22,007 nt of DNA from Firmicutes bacterium UBA5389 (GTDB lineage Bacteria > Bacillota > DTU025), in contig DHON01000073.1 of assembly GCA_002409965.1 (NCBI GenBank), positions 1-22,007 on the forward strand. Reading direction: 5' to 3'. The notes under the pieces were generated by a model, which did not search any database, was not told where the DNA came from, and saw only the letters and a program-made list of their open reading frames with translations. A program made the translations under genes and the position numbers. Positions within the stretch are counted from its first letter, which is position 1; each line of letters opens with the position of its first letter. This document shows, one piece after another, positions 1 to 6,500 of the stretch.

Positions 1-4
1 AAAA

Positions 5-21
5 TGACGCAGGTTCGCGCC
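5..21. repeat. Diverged copy of the direct-repeat core at the left window edge
   Basis: The plus-strand sequence TGACGCAGGTTCGCGCC matches the minus-strand core of the repeats near 21.8 and 22.0 kb (TGACACAGGGTTCGCGCC) with one substitution and one missing G. It lies just after the ylmC stop in intergenic DNA. Confidence 0.4.
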
Positions 22-39
22 CCCAACGCCAACGACTCG

Positions 40-309
40 TTAGCCTGGTGTGTAGCTTCCGGTGTTCAGCAGACGGGAATCGTCAACGAGAACCACGTCT
101 TTGCCGACTTTCTTGATGTCTTCCCAGTCAAGGACGAGTTCGCCTCCACGCCCCAGAAAGCCCAGAATCCTGCTGCCTCCGGGGATGACGAAGCTGGCGA
201 TCTTGCCTGTGTCCATGTCGATCTCGAGGTCGAATATGTAGCCTAGCCGCTTGCCGTCGTTGACGCTGACGACTTCTTTCACGCGGAGTTCGGAAGCTCG
301 GAGGATCAT
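40..309 (-). CDS. ylmC: YlmC/YmxH family PRC-barrel sporulation-associated protein
   Basis: An 89-residue protein that is essentially one PRC-barrel domain. It opens MILRASELRVKEVVSV, followed by DGKRLGYIFDLEID, a glycine-rich GGSRILGFLGRGGE turn and a final DVVLVDD strand. This is the usual layout and size of YlmC/YmxH proteins, which are encoded beside sigG or near the ftsZ/sigE locus in spore formers; their biochemical role is not well defined. The ATG at 309 has an AGGGGG Shine-Dalgarno 7-8 nt upstream, and the frame ends at TAA (40-42). It is the last gene in the transcription direction, 158 bp after spoIIR, and may have its own mother-cell promoter because a SigE-like -10 lies at 345-352. 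The family assignment is firm; the function is by family only. Confidence 0.88.
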   Translation of the reverse strand: MILRASELRVKEVVSVNDGKRLGYIFDLEIDMDTGKIASFVIPGGSRILGFLGRGGELVLDWEDIKKVGKDVVLVDDSRLLNTGSYTPG

Positions 310-344
310 GATGGCACCCCCTGCTGGTGAAGATGGCCCTCCAC

Positions 345-352
345 ATTGTATG
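345..352 (-). promoter_or_regulatory. Candidate SigE-type -10 element upstream of ylmC
   Basis: Read on the minus strand this is CATACAAT, a very good match to the SigE -10 element, with the start codon of ylmC 35 nt downstream. No good SigE -35 was found 13-15 nt upstream, so this is only a half-site and may be chance. The rest of the 310-467 gap holds only a short 5-bp hairpin with a poor T-tract (427-440) after spoIIR. Confidence 0.3.
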
Positions 353-467
353 CAGGAGGCGGCGGATGGGTGCCGGAGAGCAATGAATGCAACTGTGGGT
401 GGCTGCAACCGGCAGCGCGAAGCCAAGCGAGAAGGCTCGCAGGTCGCGTGATGAACAAGAGGGTAGG

Positions 468-1244
468 TTACCGGCTGCGTGCTTGTTGGAGTTCGGGCCA
501 TTTCAGGAGGCGGCAGGCCCAGGCGGGGAGTTCCCAGGTGAACGCGGCGAGGGTCAGGCGCGGGGAGCTGACTGCGGCTTGGTAGAGCGCTGCCTCGCGC
601 CGAGCGGAGGCACCGGCGGAAGGGCTGCAATGCATCGCAAACTCCAGTGTGAACAGGCGTCCGCCCGAGCGGATCGGCGCGCGCGGGGAATCGAGGTTGC
701 CCGGGGGAGCCGCCGCCACTTCCAGGATGCGCGCTCTGTCCAGGTCCACCGGGCATAGGGGCGGAAACAGCACGCACCACCAGTTGGCACCCAAAGCTGG
801 GCCGATCTCTACCTTCAGGGCGAGATAGTCTCCGGCGGGAAGCGAGGCGCTGCCGTACGAGACGTTCGGGAACGGGAACATGCCCAACCCAGCGCGCGTT
901 CGGTACGAAGTGCCGCTCCTTGCGACTGCCGCATTTGCCAACGTTTCTATGTGCGAGAGGTTGCCCCGGAGGATCCGAGCGGCATCGCGCACATCCTCCG
1001 CCGATTGCAGGAGCTTGCCCGTCTCTTCGAGCACTGTGTCGCGCACCGCCAATTTCAGCCGCTGGCTCTGTGCATCGTCCCCGGGCGCGACAACGTGCAG
1101 CCGGATGAGGTTGGACGAGTTGTAGGCGGGCGCGGCATCCTCTCGCGCCCCAGAGGGGCGAGCGACCGCCGCTGACAGGCAGATGAAGGCCAACGCTAGT
1201 ATAGCGGCGCACGTGATTACCCTGACGGCGAGATCCGGTTTGAT
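468..1244 (-). CDS. spoIIR: SpoIIR, forespore signalling protein that triggers pro-SigE processing
   Basis: SpoIIR is secreted from the forespore into the intermembrane space, where it activates SpoIIGA to cleave pro-SigE. The diagnostic core NWWCVLFPPLC is at about residues 154-164, and an N-terminal LIRLHVVAPGDDAQSQRLKLAVRD segment matches the family's LRxxANSDSxxDQxLKxxVRD block. The start is unusual. The first standard codon in frame is TTG at 1193, but it has no Shine-Dalgarno and would cut the signal peptide in half. The frame is open upstream, and 17 codons earlier an ATC at 1242-1244 follows GGGAGGGA at ideal spacing, giving the start MKPDLAVRVITCAAILALAF, a normal signal peptide. I therefore propose ATC initiation, giving 258 residues; the fallback is 468-1193. 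It lies 45 bp after sigG and is probably co-transcribed with it in the forespore. Confidence 0.9.
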   Translation of the reverse strand: MKPDLAVRVITCAAILALAFICLSAAVARPSGAREDAAPAYNSSNLIRLHVVAPGDDAQSQRLKLAVRDTVLEETGKLLQSAEDVRDAARILRGNLSHIETLANAAVARSGTSYRTRAGLGMFPFPNVSYGSASLPAGDYLALKVEIGPALGANWWCVLFPPLCPVDLDRARILEVAAAPPGNLDSPRAPIRSGGRLFTLEFAMHCSPSAGASARREAALYQAAVSSPRLTLAAFTWELPAWACRLLKWPELQQARSR

Positions 1245-1289
1245 GTTGCTTCCCTCCCCGATCCATTTCGCAATGGGCTGTAAGCGCGT

Positions 1290-2063
1290 CTACATAGATG
1301 TCCGCATCTGTTTGAGGGCGGCCTTCTCCAACCTGGACACTTGCGCCTGCGAGATCCCAATCTCCTCGGCCACCTCCATCTGAGTTCTGCCCTCGAAGAA
1401 CCGGAGACGGAGGATCAGTCGCTCCCGCGATGGCAGTTTGAGCATGGCTTCTTTGATCGATATGCCTTCGAGCCAGTTGGCGTCGAGGTTCTTATCGTCC
1501 GAAACCTGGTCCATCACGTAGATTGGGTCCCCGCCGTCATGGTATATCGGCTCGAACAGGGATATTGGCTCTTGTATCGCGTCGAGGGCGTACACGATCT
1601 CCTCGCGCGGCATTCCCATAGCGGCGGCGATTTCTCCTATGGTCGGCTCTCGGGAAGCATCGGCGACCAGTCTGTCGCGGACCTGCAGGGCTCGGTAGGC
1701 GATGTCGCGCAGGGAACGCGATACTCGGATCGGGTTATTGTCCCTGAGATACCTTCTGATTTCGCCGATGATCATGGGGACGGCGTATGTGGAGAACTTG
1801 ACGTTCTGCGATAAGTCGAAGTTGTCGATGGCCTTAATCAGGCCGATGCACCCGACCTGGAAGAGGTCGTCGACGTACTCGCCTCTGTTGGTGAAGCGTT
1901 GGATGACCGACAGCACCAGCCGGAGGTTGCTGTAGATCAGCCTGTCGCGGGCTTCCTCGTCGCCGTCGCGCACTGCCTCCAGAAGTTCACGCATCTTGGC
2001 GCTCGACAGCACCGGGAGTTTCGAGGTATTGACACCGCAGATCTCTACTTTGTTCAGCGCCAT
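1290..2063 (-). CDS. sigG: RNA polymerase sigma-G, late forespore-specific sigma factor
   Basis: Sigma-70 family factor that directs late forespore transcription after engulfment. At 257 residues it is close to the usual 260. It carries the SigG hallmark N-terminus NKVEICGV followed by TSKLPVL. Region 2 reads NLRLVLSVIQRF, EYVDDLFQVGCIGLIKAIDNFDL and KFSTYAVPMIIGEIRRYLRDNN. Region 3 has RVSRSLRDIAY, and region 4 has RTQMEVAEEIGISQAQVSRLEK, the -35-binding helix-turn-helix. The ATG at 2063 (MALNKVEICGV) is preferred over the TTG at 2081 because it matches the family N-terminus and has a GGAG 10 nt upstream. It is separated from sigE by a terminator and a SigF/SigG-like promoter, so it need not depend on read-through. 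spoIIR follows 45 bp downstream. Identification is secure. Confidence 0.97.
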   Translation of the reverse strand: MALNKVEICGVNTSKLPVLSSAKMRELLEAVRDGDEEARDRLIYSNLRLVLSVIQRFTNRGEYVDDLFQVGCIGLIKAIDNFDLSQNVKFSTYAVPMIIGEIRRYLRDNNPIRVSRSLRDIAYRALQVRDRLVADASREPTIGEIAAAMGMPREEIVYALDAIQEPISLFEPIYHDGGDPIYVMDQVSDDKNLDANWLEGISIKEAMLKLPSRERLILRLRFFEGRTQMEVAEEIGISQAQVSRLEKAALKQMRTSM

Positions 2064-2112
2064 TTCGGAACAACTCCACAATCTGAACTTCGAGTCGCTA
2101 GCCCAGCAATAA

Positions 2113-2142
2113 GAGTATTGCTCCGATGATCAAGGTTTATTC
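2113..2142 (-). promoter_or_regulatory. Candidate SigF/SigG-type promoter for sigG-spoIIR
   Basis: On the minus strand a -35-like GAATA (2138-2142, consensus gHATR) lies 18 nt from AATACTC (2113-2119), a 5/7 match to the CATnHTA -10. The predicted transcript would start about 43 nt before the sigG ATG. In Bacillus subtilis sigG has its own SigF/SigG promoter in the same place, between sigE and sigG. This was found by eye and the -10 lacks two consensus bases. Confidence 0.4.
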
Positions 2143-2174
2143 TGCGCCATATGCGCGAATTGCGCGCCAACGCC

Positions 2175-2216
2175 AAAACGCGCCCGGCCGGGGGATGTCT
2201 CCCTCAGGCGGACGCG
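2175..2216 (-). terminator. Intrinsic terminator after sigE
   Basis: Starting 19 nt after the sigE stop, the minus-strand transcript can fold two 16-nt arms (2201-2216 and 2179-2194) around a 6-nt loop. The stem has 12 Watson-Crick pairs, 2 G-U pairs and 2 mismatches, and is followed at once by four T residues (2175-2178). The T-tract is short but the stem is very GC-rich. It would close the spoIIGA-sigE unit ahead of the sigG promoter. Confidence 0.6.
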
Positions 2217-2234
2217 CTGTGACAAAGCGGAGTA

Positions 2235-2966
2235 TCACTCGACCCGGACTATCTCGTGTCTCAGCTTGATCAGGATTCGCTTCTCCAGTCTGGATATGTA
2301 TGATTGCGAGATTCCCAGCAGATCTGCTACCTCTTTCTGCGTCTTCTCGGCCCCATCGCGGAAGCCGAATCTCAACTCCATGATCCGCTTCTCTCTGCCG
2401 CTCAGACCAGCCAGAGCCTCGTTGAGCAGGGCGCGGTCTACCTCCTCTTCGATAGCCTGGTATATCAGGTCGTCGTCGGTTCCGTACACATCAGAAAGGA
2501 GAAGCTCGTTGCCGTCCCAGTCGATGTTGAGCGGTTCGTCGAACGAAACCTCGCTGCGAATCCTGTTGGTCTTGCGAAGGTGCATCAGTATTTCGTTTTC
2601 GATGCACCTAGACGCATACGTGGCAAGCTTGATCCGCTTGGCCGGATCGAAGGTGTTAACCGCCTTGATCAGGCCGATAGTGCCGATGGACACCAGGTCT
2701 TCCACGCCCACTCCAGTGCTTTCGAACTTGCGAGCGATGTACACGACCAGTCTCAGATTCCGCTCAACCAGTTCGGCCCGGACGTCCTCGTCTCCGTCCA
2801 CAAGCCGGCCAATCAGGCAAGCCTCCTCGTCCGGGGTAAGCGGCGCCGGAAGCGTCTCATGACTCCCCACATAGCCGATGGAATCGTCTTCCGTGATGAC
2901 CAGCCTGCCCAGGATCCTTATGAGCAGAAGTCGAATCATCCAGAGGGCTCTCTCGATTATCTCCAT
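2235..2966 (-). CDS. sigE: Pro-sigma-E, early mother-cell sigma factor precursor
   Basis: Mother-cell sigma factor made as an inactive membrane-associated precursor. This is a 243-residue protein whose N-terminal stretch of about 30 residues is a hydrophobic/basic pro-sequence (ALWMIRLLLIRILGRLV). The SigE start SIGYVGSHETLPAPL follows; the counterpart of the Bacillus cleavage region lies near residues 28-33. Region 2 contains NLRLVVYIARKFESTGVGVEDL, IGLIKAVNTFDPAKRIKLATYASRCIENEI, and the SigE-specific SEVSFDEPLNIDWDGNELLLSD. Region 4 contains KTQKEVADLLGISQSYISRLEKR. The ATG at 2966 is preceded by a perfect AGGAGG with 9-nt spacing, so the open frame further upstream is not coding. It sits 23 bp after spoIIGA, the gene for its processing protease. 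Identification is secure. Confidence 0.97.
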   Translation of the reverse strand: MEIIERALWMIRLLLIRILGRLVITEDDSIGYVGSHETLPAPLTPDEEACLIGRLVDGDEDVRAELVERNLRLVVYIARKFESTGVGVEDLVSIGTIGLIKAVNTFDPAKRIKLATYASRCIENEILMHLRKTNRIRSEVSFDEPLNIDWDGNELLLSDVYGTDDDLIYQAIEEEVDRALLNEALAGLSGREKRIMELRFGFRDGAEKTQKEVADLLGISQSYISRLEKRILIKLRHEIVRVE

Positions 2967-2989
2967 GTGAGCAAGCCTCCTATGCGGAC

Positions 2990-3877
2990 TCACGCGGCGG
3001 CCAGGATATCGGGGTTGACGAGCGCCCGGTAGTCTCCGCCCGGGCAGAGTGCAGATGTGTGAACGCATACCACAACGCGCGATGTAATGACGGTTCTCCT
3101 GCCGTCCGCCACACGTACTTGGTCGGGCCTGAAGCCCACCATCATCCCTCGCTTCCGGCCTATGGAGGAGTACGGGACGGCCCTGAACCGCGATGACCAG
3201 GCCGAACCGGCGATTGCGCGGGCCCGCGCCGCAAAGTCGTCGCCGGACTGGCCTAAAGCTCCCCTCACCTCCCGAGGAAGTGCGAATTCGATGGCGCCGT
3301 ACTCCACGATGATCACGGGGTTGCCGGATGCGGGGTCGCGCAGGCGATTGCCGGTGTCGATGAGCGCCCGCAGCGACACGCGGTCGGAGCCGAAATCGAT
3401 CTGGACAGGCACCACGAACAGCCCATCGCGAATGCCGCGATGAACTGCTCCCCAGCCTGCTTCGGCCGCCATGGCCACTGTTCCGACGGCCGCGATGAAC
3501 GCGGCTGCCAGGCTTCCTCGGGTGGCGGAGTATGCGGCTGTCGCCGCGCCTCCGGCCAGCGCAGTCAGGAGGTATCTGTGGAACAACGCTGAGGCCAGGC
3601 AGCGCAGGGGCATCCCAGGAAAGACGAAGATCACTGAACCGCCGGCCGCCAAGACCGCGGCCAAAAGCGATGCGCCGGACCTCAAGTTGGTCAGCCCCGC
3701 TTGCGCCAGGCCTACCCAGGTCACGAAGACTGCAGTGGAGAATGCGGCCGCAGCCGCAAGCCTGCACCCGGACGCGTCTCGGCCGCTGATCTGCCGCACG
3801 GCCCACAAAGTGACGAGGTCAAGGGCGAACGTGCTGCCCGCCACAAGCAGCAGGGAGTCGAGATATATGAGGATCAC
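2990..3877 (-). CDS. spoIIGA: SpoIIGA, pro-SigE-processing membrane aspartic protease
   Basis: Septum-located protease that removes the pro-sequence of SigE when SpoIIR signals. The N-terminal half (to about residue 140) is hydrophobic, with several probable membrane helices (for example IYLDSLLLVAG and SVIFVFPGMPLRCLASALF). The C-terminal half is a retroviral-type half-protease with the active-site motif ALIDTGNRLRDP, followed by GNPVIIVEY; Bacillus has DSGN at this site. The C-terminus VNPDILAAA resembles the family end. The GTG at 3877 (MILIYLDSLLL) is preferred over a GTG three codons upstream because GGGGG lies 9 nt before it but directly abuts the upstream one; it also fits the Bacillus start MKIYLD. 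The length, 295 residues, is near the usual 300-310. Low overall conservation is normal for this family. Confidence 0.92.
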   Translation of the reverse strand: MILIYLDSLLLVAGSTFALDLVTLWAVRQISGRDASGCRLAAAAAFSTAVFVTWVGLAQAGLTNLRSGASLLAAVLAAGGSVIFVFPGMPLRCLASALFHRYLLTALAGGAATAAYSATRGSLAAAFIAAVGTVAMAAEAGWGAVHRGIRDGLFVVPVQIDFGSDRVSLRALIDTGNRLRDPASGNPVIIVEYGAIEFALPREVRGALGQSGDDFAARARAIAGSAWSSRFRAVPYSSIGRKRGMMVGFRPDQVRVADGRRTVITSRVVVCVHTSALCPGGDYRALVNPDILAAA

Positions 3878-3899
3878 TTGCGGCACCCCCTACTACGCA

Positions 3900-3905
3900 A
3901 TTGTA
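3900..3905 (-). promoter_or_regulatory. Candidate -10 element for spoIIGA-sigE
   Basis: Minus-strand TACAAT lies 22 nt before the preferred spoIIGA start. No acceptable -35 was found at 17 or at 22 nt spacing. A TGTCG core, part of a Spo0A box, occurs nearby on the plus strand (about 3936-3940). In Bacillus this operon is driven by Spo0A from a promoter with unusually long spacing, so a poor -35 is expected, but the call is weak. Confidence 0.25.
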
Positions 3906-4020
3906 TTCACTGTAGCACCCCCTCACTCCGAAACGTGTCGGCTTCAGGCGATGGCTGGAGCGAAGGATTCCGTGAGGCGCGAAGGATTGCGCAAAGAGCC
4001 GGCGACCCCCAGACGCAAAT

Positions 4021-4057
4021 GCGGCGCGCCCGGCTTGCTCGGATGCCGGCGCGCCGC
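4021..4057 (-). terminator. Strong hairpin after ftsZ, possible terminator or attenuator
   Basis: The arms at 4021-4034 and 4045-4057 pair almost perfectly (13 bp with one bulged base) around a 10-nt loop. The stem is nearly all G and C. On the minus strand it follows the ftsZ stop by 43 nt and is followed by ATTTG, only a weak T-run. It lies between the division genes and spoIIGA, where transcription is expected to end or be reduced. Confidence 0.5.
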
Positions 4058-4100
4058 TGTGCGGCGCCAGGATTATGCGGTTAAAGCGGCAGCGCTGGCC

Positions 4101-5174
4101 TTACTTAGCGCGTCTTAGGAAAGGCGGGATATCCAGATCGTCGCCGCCGCCCAGCGGCCTGATCTGAACCCTATCTAGCTGGGGATGCCTCGCGCCCGCC
4201 GGTACAGCCTGGGTACGGGCCGCCGCTTCGAATCCCGTAGCGATCACGGTGACCTTGAGGTCGTCGCCCATGGATTCATCGATAACGGCTCCGAAAATCA
4301 CGAGGGCATCGGAGTCGGCCGAACTCGATACTATCTCGGCCGCTTCGTTCACTTCGAATAGCCCTAGGTTGGACGAGCCTGTGATGTTCATGAGGACGCC
4401 CTTGGCCCCGTCGATCGATGCCTCCAGCAATGGGCTGGATATGGCGGTGCGAGCCGCTTCGGCAGCGCGGTTCTCGCCTGAGGCGATACCGATGCCCATC
4501 AGGGCCGAACCCGCATCGGTCATGATCGTCCTGACGTCGGCGAAGTCCAGGTTGATCAGGCCCGGCACGATGATCAGGTCGGAGATGCCCTGAACGCCCT
4601 GGCGCAGCACATCGTCTGCCACTCGGAACGCCTCCAGGATCGATGTGTTGCGCTCCACTACCTGCAGCAGACGGTCGTTGGGAATGACTATCAGCGTGTC
4701 GACTTTTTCCTTAAGCGCGGAAATCCCCTGATCGGCCTGGGCCATTCGGCGCCTGCCCTCAAAAGCAAACGGCTTGGTCACTACGCCGACTGTAAGCGCC
4801 CCATGCTCCTTGGCGATCTCCGCAATGATGGGCGCGGCGCCCGTGCCCGTGCCCCCGCCCATCCCGCAGGTGATGAAGACCATGTCGGCACCTTCGAGCA
4901 CCTGCCCCAGCTGCTCGCGGCTCTCCTCGGCGGCCTTCTTGCCGATCTCGGGATTCGCTCCGGCGCCAAGCCCCTTGGTGAGCTTCTCGCCGATCTGTAT
5001 CTTGTTGGGAGCATCCGCCATGCTCAGAGCCTGGGCATCCGTGTTCAGGGCGACGAACTCGACCCCTCGGAGCCCAGCGCTGATCATCCTGTTTATGGCG
5101 TTGCTGCCGCCTCCGCCTACACCTACCACCTTAATGCTGGCCAGGTGATCGACTTCAACCTCTAGTTCAAACAC
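4101..5174 (-). CDS. ftsZ: FtsZ, tubulin-like cell-division GTPase
   Basis: Cytoplasmic GTPase that polymerises into the Z ring. The 357-residue protein has the N-terminal nucleotide-binding segment KVVGVGGGGSNAINRM (about residues 15-30), LNTDAQAL, the tubulin signature GGGTGTG (106-112) and the T7 synergy loop NLDFAD (208-213) that completes the GTPase site. A variable linker is very short (about RTQAVPAGARHPQLDRVQIRPL), and the conserved C-terminal peptide DDLDIPPFLRRAK should bind FtsA and other Z-ring partners. The GTG start at 5174 has an AAGGGGG Shine-Dalgarno 9 nt upstream. It follows ftsA by 26 bp and is probably co-transcribed with it. Slightly shorter than the typical 370-390 because of the linker, but complete. 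Confidence 0.98.
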   Translation of the reverse strand: MFELEVEVDHLASIKVVGVGGGGSNAINRMISAGLRGVEFVALNTDAQALSMADAPNKIQIGEKLTKGLGAGANPEIGKKAAEESREQLGQVLEGADMVFITCGMGGGTGTGAAPIIAEIAKEHGALTVGVVTKPFAFEGRRRMAQADQGISALKEKVDTLIVIPNDRLLQVVERNTSILEAFRVADDVLRQGVQGISDLIIVPGLINLDFADVRTIMTDAGSALMGIGIASGENRAAEAARTAISSPLLEASIDGAKGVLMNITGSSNLGLFEVNEAAEIVSSSADSDALVIFGAVIDESMGDDLKVTVIATGFEAAARTQAVPAGARHPQLDRVQIRPLGGGDDLDIPPFLRRAK

Positions 5175-5200
5175 CTCGCATCCCCCTTGCAGCTCTCACC

Positions 5201-6412
5201 TCATGCAGAGAATATCTCCCGGAACCAGTCGCGAACGTTCGCCGCGAATCCGCTTCGCCGCCGACCGCCAGACCCGGGCCCCGCGGCTGATTGGCCCCAC
5301 GCGTACTTCACCAAACCCAGAGCAGCGGCGTACGCAGGGCTTGCAACGACATCAGCCATGCCCGATACCCCAGTAGGAACGCCCAGGCGCGACGGCAGTT
5401 TCAGCACGTCCTGTGCCGCCTCAACGACTCCGCGCATGAGAGCGGCGGCGCCGGTCACTACGATCCCCGCAGGCAGTTGCCCGGCGAAGCCGCGAGCGTC
5501 CACTTCAGCTTTGACCATCTCCATTATCTCGTACACCCGCGCCTCGATTATCTGGCACAGCTTATAGCGCGACACTCCCATGTCGTTTCCGCACATCTCT
5601 TCGGGTTCCACCATATCGGCTCGGGCCGCGCCGTACTTGATCTTGAGCTCCTCGGCGTAGCCCACAGGCAGACGCAGCACCAGAGCAACATCGTTGGTCA
5701 TATGGCTTCCGCCCACGGGTATCACCGCCGTATGCTGCAAGGTACCGTCGAGGTAGAACGCGATGTCGGTGGTGGCGCCGCCGATATCGATCATCAGGGC
5801 GCCCAGGTTCTTCTCGGAGTCGGTCAGCACTGCCTCGGCAGCCGCGATGGGTTGCAGAACCAGCTGATCGATGTCGAGCCCCACGCGCGCCGCCGCGCGG
5901 CGCACGTTCTGAATAGACGTGGACGAACCGGTGATTATGCACGTCTCAACCTCAAGCCGTATGCCCGACATTCCCACCGGGCGGCGGATGCCGCGGCACC
6001 CGTCTATCACGAACTCCCGCGGGAGCACATGGATGACCTCGCGATCCGGCGGAATCGCAACCACCCTGGAGGCGTCGAGCACCCTTTCCACGTCGTCTTG
6101 GCCGATCTCCTTGTCGGGCCTGCCCACAGCCACGATCCCCTTGCTGTATGTAGTGGCTGCATGCGCTCCCGACACGCTGGCCACCGCCGAAACCAGAGCA
6201 CAGCCCGACATGTTCTCCGCCCGCGCAGCGGCATCGGATATGGCCGCCGCAGCGGAATCAATATCTACGATCACTCCGCGCCTGAGGCCCGCGGACGGGC
6301 TGACTCCCATGCCCACCACATCCAGGGACGAGTCGTCGCGTTGCTCGCATATGATCACGCATACCTTGCTCGATCCGATATCGAGCCCGACTTTAATGTC
6401 TCTCTTGCCCAA
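5201..6412 (-). CDS. ftsA: FtsA, actin-like Z-ring membrane anchor
   Basis: Actin-family ATPase that ties FtsZ filaments to the membrane. The 403-residue protein has phosphate-1 motif KVGLDIGSSKVCVII at the N-terminus, the SHS2/1C subdomain around residues 85-165, phosphate-2 motif LMIDIGGATTDIAFY and the adenosine motif GIVVTGAAALMRGV. It ends in an amphipathic helix, ANVRDWFREIFSA, after a Gly/Arg-rich linker; this is the membrane-targeting sequence. The start is TTG at 6412, supported by GGAGG 8 nt upstream; no other start codon fits the N-terminus. A SigH-like promoter lies about 47 nt before it, which would allow extra ftsA-ftsZ expression at the start of sporulation. Identification is secure. 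Confidence 0.97.
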   Translation of the reverse strand: MGKRDIKVGLDIGSSKVCVIICEQRDDSSLDVVGMGVSPSAGLRRGVIVDIDSAAAAISDAAARAENMSGCALVSAVASVSGAHAATTYSKGIVAVGRPDKEIGQDDVERVLDASRVVAIPPDREVIHVLPREFVIDGCRGIRRPVGMSGIRLEVETCIITGSSTSIQNVRRAAARVGLDIDQLVLQPIAAAEAVLTDSEKNLGALMIDIGGATTDIAFYLDGTLQHTAVIPVGGSHMTNDVALVLRLPVGYAEELKIKYGAARADMVEPEEMCGNDMGVSRYKLCQIIEARVYEIMEMVKAEVDARGFAGQLPAGIVVTGAAALMRGVVEAAQDVLKLPSRLGVPTGVSGMADVVASPAYAAALGLVKYAWGQSAAGPGSGGRRRSGFAANVRDWFREIFSA

Positions 6413-6458
6413 ACTAGCTCCCTCCGCCCGCGCCGAACCGGGTCGCCGTATCGTTGCA

Positions 6459-6487
6459 TGATTCTAGAACTCCGTCCATTTCCCTCT
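6459..6487 (-). promoter_or_regulatory. SigH-like promoter for ftsA-ftsZ
   Basis: On the minus strand, AGAGGGAAA (6479-6487) matches the SigH -35 RnAGGAwWW at all but one informative base. After an 11-nt spacer, CTAGAATCA (6459-6467) contains the GAAT core of the SigH -10. It lies in the 88-bp gap between ftsQ and ftsA, 47 nt before the ftsA start. In Bacillus subtilis ftsAZ has a SigH promoter in the same position that supports polar septation. Found by eye; two flanking -10 bases deviate. Confidence 0.45.
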
Positions 6488-6500
6488 TGCGTCCGCCGGT

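Noticed and set aside
427..440. Possible terminator after spoIIR (GCGAG-AAGG-CTCGC)
   Set aside because: Only 5 bp of stem, followed on the minus strand by TTGGCT; too weak to call.
40..1266. A 408-codon minus-strand open frame covering ylmC and most of spoIIR
   Set aside because: Only its last 89 codons match a protein (YlmC). The upstream part is an out-of-frame reading of spoIIR with Arg-rich composition. The GC-rich codon bias of this genome leaves long frames open by chance.
1290..2081. TTG at 2081 as the sigG start
   Set aside because: No ribosome-binding site, and the extra six residues are not part of the SigG N-terminus, which begins at the ATG at 2063.
2967..3806. Upstream extension of the sigE frame into spoIIGA
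   Set aside because: It overlaps spoIIGA in another frame. The real sigE start at 2966 has a perfect AGGAGG and a typical pro-sequence.
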